A DNA stretch of 64,000 bases. Origin: Sva-07 sp963747375. Lineage in GTDB: Bacteria; Actinomycetota; Acidimicrobiia; Acidimicrobiales; Ilumatobacteraceae. Location of the stretch: the NCBI GenBank assembly GCA_963747375.1, contig CAVVFL010000002.1:124001-188000 (forward strand). The letters are read 5' to 3'. Position numbers and translations under genes: made by a program. Under the pieces are notes generated by a model. That model ran no database searches. It was given only the letters and a program-made list of their open reading frames with translations, and was not told where the DNA came from. Below, in pieces: positions 56,413-64,000 of this stretch. The number at the start of each line of letters is the position of its first letter. The stretch's first letter is position 1.

Positions 56413-58968
56413 CTAGTCAAGCCGACGCAATGGGCCGTCCTCCGAGATGTGCCGAACGAGTCGGATGACCGCATCGGTGACGATGGCGCCGTCGTCGGAC
56501 ACGATCACCGGGTTGAGGTCGAGTTCGGCGATCTCGGGGTGGTCGGACGCCAGCTGTGCGGCGAGGACCACCGCGTTGACCACCGGCCAGGAGTCGAAGT
56601 CGGCGGCGACGAGAGCCGGCGCCACTCGGGTCTCGCCGAGCATCGTCGTGGCGCTCGCTGGAGACACGGGGGCAAGCCGACTGGTGCGGTCGTCGATCGC
56701 GTCGGCCTGCGCGCCGCCGAGACCGACGGTGACGATCGCGCCGAGTCGGTCGTCGTGTTCGCATCGAATCCGTACGTCGACGCCGGGTGAGGTCATCGCC
56801 TGCACGATGAGATCGTCGGCATCGTCGCCGAGGGAGTCACGCATCACCGCGATCGCCTCGATGACCTCGTCGTTGGTGGCGAGGTCGAGGGCGACGCCGG
56901 CACGTGCCGACCGGCCCGGCCGGCGGCGGACCGCCTTGACGGCAACGGGGTGGCCGATCTTGTCGGCGTCGGCCACCGCCGTGTCGGGCGTCGACTCTGT
57001 GGCCAGAGCCATCTCGATGCCGTAGGCCGCGAGCAGGCGACGTTGCGTGGCGAGGTCGAGGTGGACGTCGGGCCCGGTCGCCGCGGCGACCGCCTCAGCG
57101 ATGATCACGTGGGCCGCGCCGGGGTCGACGGGTCGGACGTTCTCGTCCGGCTCCGATGCTTCGTCGCGGAGCCAGCGGGCGTAGGCGTACGACCGTCCGA
57201 GGACGGCGGCGGCCTGCTCCGGGAACGTGAAGGCGGGCACGCGTGATCCCGGCGCGACCGGCCCGTCGGCCCCGCCGAGGAGCACGGCGACAACGGGCTT
57301 GGTGTTTCCCGAGGCGCCTGCATCGATGAGACGCGCCGCCGCATCGACGTCGTCAGCGACTGCAGGCGCGTGGATCACGATCAGGCCGTCGATGGCGTCG
57401 TCGTCCAACGCGGCGCGCATCGCCGTTGGGTATTCGTTCGACCTGGAGCTCCAATCGAGGGTGATCGGGCCGCTCACCGGTTCGAGACCAGCGGCGCTCA
57501 GGGCCGCGCTGGCGAGCGTTCCAGGGCTGCGGGAGTTGGTGAGCACCGCCACCCGGGGGCCCTGCAGAACCGGTTGGGTGGCGAGGACGCGAACCGTTTC
57601 GAGCAGGGCCGGCACCGTCGGCACTTCGATCAGGCCGGTCTGCTGGTACAGCGCGCTGGCCATGTCGCCGGTTGCTGCGGCGCCGGTGCGAACGGCCACG
57701 ATGGGCCTGGTTCGCGACACCCGCCGGGCGATCCGGGCGAACTTGCGCGGATTGCCGAACGATTCGGTGTACATCGCCACCACGGTGGTGTTGTCGTCGA
57801 ACTCCCAGAACTGCAGCAGGTCGTTGGCCGAGATGTCGCTCTTGTCGCCGAGCGACACGAACCAGGAGATCCCGAGATCGACATCGCGTGCCTTGCGCAG
57901 CAATGACCCGCCGAGCGAGCCGGATTGCATCGAGATGGCGACCCCACCAGCGGGGAGCGCGACTTCGACGAGGGCCGCTTGGAGGCGGGTTTCGGGACGG
58001 GGAGACGCAATGCCCATGCTCGACGGCCCGATGATGCGCAGTCCGTTGCGTCGTGCCCGACCGACGAGCGCAGGAATGTCGATGTCGGTGCCGTCGACCG
58101 AGGTGACGATCACCGCCCCGCGCATGCGTTTGGCGATGCAGGCGTCGATCGTCGCCTCGAGCGCGGGCGCAGGGACGGCGATGATCGCCAGGGAGACCTC
58201 GTCGGGGAGCTCATCGATCGAACGGAGGCACGGATGGCCGTGGATGGTGTCGTGGCGCGGGTTGACGGCGTACGTCGGGGCATCGACGCCGTCGACGACG
58301 TTGCGCCAGATCGCGTCACCGACCGTTCCCGGGCGTTCGGATGCCCCGATCACCGCGACGGCGCGAGGGATGAGGATCCGCGCAACCGCTCGTGAGTCGG
58401 CGCGTTGTTCGCGACGCTCGACACTGTCGAGGAACTCGTCGGTCTTGGCGAGGTCCCAGTCGAGGTCGACCACACCGGAGTCGAACCGCCGCTGGAGTGG
58501 CCATCCGGCCTTGGCGAACACGGCGAGCATCGCCCGGTTGTCGCCCAGGACCTCGGCGGTGAACCGTTCGATTCCATTGGAGCCGGCGATCGCCGCGAGG
58601 TGTTCGAGCAGCAGCGTGGCGATGCCCTCACCCTGGCGGTTGTCGGCGACCATGAACGCGGCCTCGGCCTCGTTGCGGCCCGGCCAGCGCTCGTAGCTCG
58701 CCCACGCGATGAACTCGTCGTGTGACTCGACGACGAGCGCTGCCCGGTCGACCATGTCGACGGCTGTGAAATGGGCGAGTTCCTTCTCGCTCAACTCGGG
58801 CTTGGGCGAGAAGTAGCGGCGGTAGATGCTCTCGGCCGACTGCCGCCGATGGAACTCGGCCAACGCGGCCTTGTCGTCGGCGGTGAGCGGCCTGATGAAC
58901 GCGGTGTCGCCACTTCCGAGCACGACCGACGATGCCCACGGCGACTCCGACGGTCCATCGTTGCTCAC
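56413..58968 (-). CDS. GNAT acetyltransferase fused to ADP-forming acyl-CoA synthetase (Pat-like)
   Basis: 851 residues. N-terminal GNAT domain (about 15-150: FIRPLTADDKAALAEFHRRQ, DNRQGEGIATLLLEHLA), then a CoA-binding Rossmann domain from about 195 (AVIGASERPGTVGDAIWRN), the succinyl-CoA-synthetase-like ligase domain, and a C-terminal ATP-grasp domain (KIGHPVAVKAVRRR). GNAT-first order is known from actinobacterial protein lysine acetyltransferases of the Pat type, which modify acyl-CoA synthetases and other enzymes. Whether the synthetase domain is active cannot be told. GTG 58968 is taken as start; ATG 58998 is possible. Divergent from the deacetylase-like gene at 59062. Confidence 0.88.
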   Translation of the reverse strand: MSNDGPSESPWASSVVLGSGDTAFIRPLTADDKAALAEFHRRQSAESIYRRYFSPKPELSEKELAHFTAVDMVDRAALVVESHDEFIAWASYERWPGRNEAEAAFMVADNRQGEGIATLLLEHLAAIAGSNGIERFTAEVLGDNRAMLAVFAKAGWPLQRRFDSGVVDLDWDLAKTDEFLDSVERREQRADSRAVARILIPRAVAVIGASERPGTVGDAIWRNVVDGVDAPTYAVNPRHDTIHGHPCLRSIDELPDEVSLAIIAVPAPALEATIDACIAKRMRGAVIVTSVDGTDIDIPALVGRARRNGLRIIGPSSMGIASPRPETRLQAALVEVALPAGGVAISMQSGSLGGSLLRKARDVDLGISWFVSLGDKSDISANDLLQFWEFDDNTTVVAMYTESFGNPRKFARIARRVSRTRPIVAVRTGAAATGDMASALYQQTGLIEVPTVPALLETVRVLATQPVLQGPRVAVLTNSRSPGTLASAALSAAGLEPVSGPITLDWSSRSNEYPTAMRAALDDDAIDGLIVIHAPAVADDVDAAARLIDAGASGNTKPVVAVLLGGADGPVAPGSRVPAFTFPEQAAAVLGRSYAYARWLRDEASEPDENVRPVDPGAAHVIIAEAVAAATGPDVHLDLATQRRLLAAYGIEMALATESTPDTAVADADKIGHPVAVKAVRRRPGRSARAGVALDLATNDEVIEAIAVMRDSLGDDADDLIVQAMTSPGVDVRIRCEHDDRLGAIVTVGLGGAQADAIDDRTSRLAPVSPASATTMLGETRVAPALVAADFDSWPVVNAVVLAAQLASDHPEIAELDLNPVIVSDDGAIVTDAVIRLVRHISEDGPLRRLD

Positions 58969-59061
58969 TGCGTGCACCTCACGCTGCCAGCATGGCATCC
59001 CCGGTGGGCGGTGGGTCGCTGATGTGACGTCTGTTGCACGAGGCCACCCGGTGCATAGGGT

Positions 59062-60078
<1,017 letters not shown>

Positions 60079-60096
60079 CACGCCTCGCCTGACGCT

Positions 60097-61315
60097 TCAG
60101 GGCGGCGAGCGTTCGGGAGGGCCGGCCGCGATGCCGAGGTCGGCGGCCAGTGCCGGGACCACGCTGTCGCACACATCGCCGCCCGTGGCCGGACGATTGC
60201 CCGCCACCGTCGCCGCGATGACGGTGCGGTCGGACTCCATCACCCAGACGCAGGAAACCGCTCCGTCGACGCTGCCGGTGTGGCCCCATCCGTACTGGTC
60301 GACGATGAGGCCCGGCCAGGTCATGACCTCCCTGTCGGCAGGGGAGATCGAGCTCATCACCGCCGCGAGGTCGTCGGTCGACACGAGGAACGAGCCGGCG
60401 CCACCCAGGCGTGCAAGACGGTCGACGCCGAGCGCGTAGCCGACATCGGTCGGGAGTTGTCCATTCGTCGTCAGGTGGATCCCCGATGCACCGAGCGGGT
60501 CGAGCAGGATCGACTGCACCGCCTCGTCGAGTGGCGTCCCGGTCAGCGCTTCGACCAGGAGTCCGAGGGCGCAGTAGTTGCCGTTCGAGTAGGTCCAGCG
60601 CCCGCGGTAGTCCTGCGGAGGCGCGACCATCAGCGTCGGCAGGAACGAGCGGCAATCATCTGATCGGACGAACCACTGGTTGCGCACGACAGGCATGCCG
60701 GAGCCGTGGACCAGCAGGTCTCTGGGCGTGACGTCGTTCCAGGTCGGATGAGGCGCGAGCCCCATGAGTTGCCAGGGTGTCGGCGCATCGACGTCGACCA
60801 GGCCGGCCTCGTGGAGCCTGGCGATCAGGTTCGCGGTGAGCAGTTTGCCGGCGCTGGCCACCACCATCGGTGAATCGGATGTTGCGAGTGCGCCGTCGAG
60901 CGTTGTCCCCGATGAGCGGGCGAGGACCGTCCGACCGTCGCGCATCACCGTCATGCTCGCCGACGGGTTCGCCTGAGCGAGCGCATCGAACGCTGCATTG
61001 GTCGCCGGAAGGTTCGGCGCGGGGAGTGGTTCCACCGTCGTGCTGCTCGTCGTGCTGCTCGTCGTGCTGCTCGTCGTGGAGGTCGATGTGCTGCGTCGTG
61101 GAGGTCGATGTGGTCGTCGTCGACGACGGGCTCGTCGTGCTCGTCGTGGCCAGGGTCGACGTGGTGGTTGTGGCACCTGACGTCACCACCTGAGCGGAGG
61201 ATGTCGTCTCGCCACATGCGGTGGCGAGCACGATCAATCCGACGAGCGCGGGCCCGAGGGCGACTCGCAAGGGACCCGGCTGCACGGTGGCGACAGTATC
61301 GGGGCGGGCCTGCAC
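60097..61315 (-). CDS. Lipoprotein with beta-lactamase-fold serine hydrolase domain (one frameshift)
   Basis: About 405 residues after correction. A lipoprotein signal (LGPALVGLIVLATAC, lipobox LATAC) leads into a Ser/Thr-rich linker and then a class C-like domain: VVASAGKLLTANLIARL (SxxK nucleophile), WTYSNGNYCALGLLVEAL (YxN), and GWGHTGSVDGAVSCVWV (HTG in place of KTG). These fit serine peptidases/esterases of the beta-lactamase family. An extra base near 61093, inside a repeated part of the linker, separates signal from domain. As given, the hydrolase frame would start without an export signal. Confidence 0.82.
61027..61110 (-). repeat. Tandem repeat coding for a Ser/Thr linker
   Basis: On the minus strand the 12-base unit agcagcacgacg occurs at least three times in tandem, preceded by two copies of a longer unit (acatcgacctccacgacg). 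The array encodes the TTSSTTSS linker of the lipoprotein. The frame break of that gene falls between the two longer copies. Confidence 0.75.
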
Positions 61316-61400
61316 TCGATGGGCAGCTCGAGCGATGCATCACGTCGGGCTCGACCCGGGACGCGTGCAGCCCCGCCGGCGTGGCTAGCGTCGGGTCATC

Positions 61401-62540
61401 ATGAGTTGGGAGCTGAGCGACGATCACGAGATGCTGCGTGCGACAGTGCGTGACTTCGCCGCGCAGGAAATCGCACCGCACGCCGCCGACTGGGACCGAG
61501 CCTGTCATTTCCCGACCGAGGTCATCCGGGCGATGGGTGAACTCGGGTTGTTCGGCATCGTCTTTCCGGAACGATGGGGCGGCGGCGGGGGCGACTTCGC
61601 GTCGCTGTGCGTCGCGATCGAAGAGTTGGGGCGAGTCGACCAGTCGATGGGGATCACCCTGTCGGCCGGGGTGGGGCTCGGCGCCAACCCGATCTTCCGG
61701 TTCGGTGACGACGAGCAGCGCGATCGGTGGCTGCCCGACCTGTTGGCGGGCCGTTCGCTCGGTGCGTTCGGCCTCACCGAACCCGACGGGGGTTCCGACG
61801 CCGGCGCCACCCGGACCAGCGCCGAACTCGTCGGCGACGAGTGGGTGATCAACGGATCGAAGGCATTCATCACCAACTGCGGTACGGACATGACCTCGAT
61901 CGTCACGGTGACGGCGCGAACCGACGACGGCATCTCGGCGTTCGTGGTCCCGGCCGGAACTCCGGGCATGATCATCGAGCCCGCGTACGACAAGCTCGGC
62001 TGGCATGCGAGCGACACGCATGGCATCACCTTCGTCGATTGTCGGATTCCGGCCGGGAACCTGCTGGGCCAACCGGGGAAGGGCTTCCGGAACTTCCTGT
62101 CGATCCTGGACGATGGTCGCATCGCGATCTCGGCGCTCGCGCTCGGCTCGGCTCGGGCATGCCTCGATCTGTCGGTGGACTACGCGGGGCAACGCCATGC
62201 CTTCGGCGGGCCGATCGGGCGGTTCCAGGGGCTGGCGTTCCAGCTGTCCGACCTCGCGGTGCAGGTGGAGAATGCTCACAACCTGACCTACAAGGCTGCG
62301 TGGTTGAAGGATCAGGGTCGTCCCATCGGCCAGGCGGCCGCGATGGCGAAGCTCTACTCGACCGAGGCGGCGATGGACGCCGCTCGGGTGGCGACGCAGG
62401 TGTTCGGTGGGATGGGCTTCATGGAGGAGACGCCGGTGGCGCGCTTCTATCGGGACGCCAAGATCCTCGAGATCGGCGAAGGCACCAGCGAGATCCAACG
62501 CCTCGTCATCGCCCGCAACCTCGGCCTCCCCGTCGTCTGA
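61401..62540 (+). CDS. Acyl-CoA dehydrogenase
   Basis: 379-residue FAD-dependent enzyme that introduces a 2,3-double bond into acyl-CoA. LRATVRDFAAQEIAPHAADW, GIVFPERWGGGGGDFASLCV, GAFGLTEPDGGSDAGATRT (flavin and substrate binding), AFGGPIGRFQGLAFQLSDLA, TQVFGGMGFMEETPVARFYR, and KILEIGEGTSEIQRLVIARN, where the Glu of EGTSEI is the usual catalytic base. All hallmark regions present. ATG 61401. Its stop codon is the first arm of a large palindrome. Chain-length preference is not evident. Confidence 0.94.
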   Translation: MSWELSDDHEMLRATVRDFAAQEIAPHAADWDRACHFPTEVIRAMGELGLFGIVFPERWGGGGGDFASLCVAIEELGRVDQSMGITLSAGVGLGANPIFRFGDDEQRDRWLPDLLAGRSLGAFGLTEPDGGSDAGATRTSAELVGDEWVINGSKAFITNCGTDMTSIVTVTARTDDGISAFVVPAGTPGMIIEPAYDKLGWHASDTHGITFVDCRIPAGNLLGQPGKGFRNFLSILDDGRIAISALALGSARACLDLSVDYAGQRHAFGGPIGRFQGLAFQLSDLAVQVENAHNLTYKAAWLKDQGRPIGQAAAMAKLYSTEAAMDAARVATQVFGGMGFMEETPVARFYRDAKILEIGEGTSEIQRLVIARNLGLPVV

Positions 62541-62579
62541 CCGGTTACGCCGGTGCCAGGCACCGGCGTAACCGGTCAG
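62537..62579. terminator. Perfect 43-base palindrome spanning both stop codons of convergent genes
   Basis: Arms of 21 bases (62537-62557 and 62559-62579) pair perfectly around one central A at 62558. The core is ggtgccaggcacc and the outer part contains gttacg / cgtaac. The TGA of the acyl-CoA dehydrogenase (62538-62540) and the TGA of the hydrolase on the other strand (62578-62576) are both inside the stem. It probably acts as a bidirectional terminator and belongs to a dispersed palindrome type. Confidence 0.9.
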
Positions 62580-63343
62580 TGGGATGACCAGAAGGCGATG
62601 AGTGAATCGGCAACGTCGTCGACGTCGTCGACCATCCACCAGTGGCCGCGGCCGTCGAGACGCAGCACCTCGGCGTCGAGCTGTCGGGCGATGTCGTTCG
62701 ACAGCTCCGACGGGATGTAGGCGTCGAGTTCGGCATCGATGACGAGACCGGGCGGAAGTTCCATCGCTGCCAGGCGGGCGCCGAGATCGCCGACCGCGGG
62801 TTGCGCGCCCGTGCGGTAGAGCCGCAGGATGCAACGACCCATCTCGGCGTTCAACCCGGCGGCGAGTTCCGCGGCGAGACCAGCTGGCATTCCGAGCCCG
62901 GCGAACAACGCCACCTTGTCGTCTGCGCTCGCCGCGGTCATCCCGGCGATGACCTGCTCACCGATCTCGGGGGTTTGCCAAGCCTGGGCCATGTCGTGCC
63001 AGACGTAGTCGCGATGAATCACGCCGGCGATGTCTCCGGCCCATGTGCGCAGGAGATCAGGGCGTCGGCTGAGTGCGCCGTACACGTGGCCGGCACCCCA
63101 GTCGTGCCCGAGGAGGTCGATCTCGGTACCGGTCGCGCGGACGGCCTCGAGTTCGCCGACCAGCCACTCGGCGTAGGCCTCCATCGTGGGGTCGAAACCA
63201 GCGGGAACCGGCACGCCGAAGCCCGGCGGCGACAGCGCGACGACCTCGGCTGGGCCGCGGCTGACGAGGGCTGTCGTGAGCGGGCCCCAGATGGCGGCGG
63301 TCTCCGGATTGCCGTGGACGAGGACAACGGTGCGATCGGACAT
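62576..63343 (-). CDS. Alpha/beta hydrolase
   Basis: 255-residue alpha/beta-hydrolase-fold protein. DRTVVLVHGNPETAAIWGPL is the oxyanion loop; where the nucleophile elbow is expected it reads DLLGHDWGAGHVYGAL, so the nucleophile is Asp (HDWG), as in epoxide hydrolases and haloalkane dehalogenases rather than Ser esterases. The final His is in RLDGRGHWWMVDDVDDVADS. This supports epoxide hydrolase- or dehalogenase-like chemistry, substrate unknown. Divergent from the SCO6745-family gene at 63418 and convergent with the dehydrogenase. Confidence 0.87.
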   Translation of the reverse strand: MSDRTVVLVHGNPETAAIWGPLTTALVSRGPAEVVALSPPGFGVPVPAGFDPTMEAYAEWLVGELEAVRATGTEIDLLGHDWGAGHVYGALSRRPDLLRTWAGDIAGVIHRDYVWHDMAQAWQTPEIGEQVIAGMTAASADDKVALFAGLGMPAGLAAELAAGLNAEMGRCILRLYRTGAQPAVGDLGARLAAMELPPGLVIDAELDAYIPSELSNDIARQLDAEVLRLDGRGHWWMVDDVDDVADSLIAFWSSH

Positions 63344-63417
63344 GTGCCGACGTTACGCGCCGACGTGGCGTCACGTTTGACCCGGCACCATCTGAGGCGA
63401 TGGCGTACCGTCCGGGC

Positions 63418-64000
63418 ATGGAACTCTCGTCGACGTCCCGCCTCGCCCGACGGTTGGGGTCGGTGCTCGAACCGGTGATCGGCCAGGTGTACTTCTCGCC
63501 CGAATGTCACGCGAACTACCAGGCGCTCGGGTTCGATCCGAGTCGGGGCGATGCAAATGGTGTCGCGCTGCCAGACGGGCCCGCGTACTTCGCCAGCCGC
63601 GGCAGCGTGCTCGGCCAGGTTCCCGGTGAGGTGATCGCGGCGGCCTTCGGCGTGTTCAGCGCCGCGGTCGTGGTGCCGTCGGTGCAACTGGCCTGGACGC
63701 GCACGGACGCCGCCACGATTCGATCTGCGCGCGCCGATGGGGCCGTGGCCCAGCTGCGGCGGCTGCTCGGCGATCACCCGGACGGCACCGAACGCGTGCT
63801 CGAACTGGTCCACCGTGCGGCCACGCCGCTGCCGATCAACGGCCGACCGATGGCGGCGGGGATCGCCGCGCTCGACGTGCCTGACGACCCGTTGGCGGCG
63901 GTGTGGCACGTCGGCGACTTCCTGCGCGAATACCGGGGCGACTGCCACAACGCGGCGTGGGTGGCAGCGGGGTTGACCGCCACCGACATCGGCATCCTCA
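63418..64000 (+). CDS. SCO6745 family protein (cut by the window end)
   Basis: The first 194 residues of a longer gene. MELSSTSRLARRLGSVLEPV and GQVYFSPECHANYQALGFDP match, as I recall it, the N terminus of the actinobacterial SCO6745 family, whose members are about 280 residues long. The visible part also has AYFASRGSVLGQVPGEVIAA and AAVWHVGDFLREYRGDCHNA. The frame is open to the last base, and no stop or frame change is visible. Function is not established; a winged-helix-like or transcription-factor-like fold has been suggested for relatives. ATG 63418 is 74 bases from the divergent hydrolase. Confidence 0.75.
   Translation, partial: MELSSTSRLARRLGSVLEPVIGQVYFSPECHANYQALGFDPSRGDANGVALPDGPAYFASRGSVLGQVPGEVIAAAFGVFSAAVVVPSVQLAWTRTDAATIRSARADGAVAQLRRLLGDHPDGTERVLELVHRAATPLPINGRPMAAGIAALDVPDDPLAAVWHVGDFLREYRGDCHNAAWVAAGLTATDIGIL

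Overview
The window reads as chromosome from a high-GC actinobacterium, most likely class Acidimicrobiia (Ilumatobacter-like). This is an inference from gene content: F420 genes cofD and cofE, a DUF3499 gene beside a phosphomannomutase, a DUF5719 gene after a giant GT2 gene, a group II truncated haemoglobin, an SCO6745-family gene and an exported protein built from FDTR-type repeats. Coding density is high. I see no rRNA, tRNA, CRISPR array, insertion sequence or phage gene.

Layout. 0.1-22 kb is a cell-surface polysaccharide locus: an LCP polymer ligase, the dTDP-L-rhamnose pathway (rmlA, rmlC, rmlB, rmlD), five glycosyltransferases, a sugar-1-phosphate nucleotidyltransferase, a degenerate sugar epimerase, GDP-mannose 4,6-dehydratase, a flippase and DUF5719, with cofD embedded. 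22-33 kb holds a thioredoxin-like gene, ftsH, DUF3499, a CPBP protease, a large GT-C-like membrane protein, manB, a Trm112-like gene, the FDTR-repeat protein and ahcY. 33-39.3 kb is a complete peptide ABC importer (two ATPases, binding protein, two permeases). 40-46.4 kb is comF-secA-prfB-ftsE-ftsX. 46.6-64 kb is mixed metabolism: enoyl-CoA hydratase, haemoglobin, an ABC-2 exporter, menB-trmH-purU, cofE, an M20 peptidase, a GNAT/acyl-CoA synthetase fusion divergent from a histone-deacetylase-like gene, a beta-lactamase-fold lipoprotein, an acyl-CoA dehydrogenase and a truncated SCO6745-family gene at the edge.

How they fit together. The first third supplies activated sugars (dTDP-rhamnose, mannose-1-phosphate through manB, a GDP-6-deoxy sugar through gmd), assembles and flips a glycan, and anchors it to peptidoglycan. 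From memory, the order LCP, rml genes, nucleotidyltransferase, fbiA/cofD, DUF3499, manB, ahcY, comF, secA resembles the mycobacterial and streptomycete backbone, so much of the window is probably ancestral actinobacterial synteny.

Two cross-cutting patterns stand out. First, many otherwise well conserved genes are broken by one-base indels, mostly net +1. They are concentrated in the four rml genes (14 sites in 3.5 kb) and the ABC binding protein (6 or more sites), and nearly absent between 47 and 61 kb. I judge most of these to be base-calling or assembly errors. Type 'pseudogene' below marks frames with several breaks as they stand here and is not a claim of lost function. Second, several gene ends carry strong odd-centred palindromes, two of which share one architecture and overlap stop codons.
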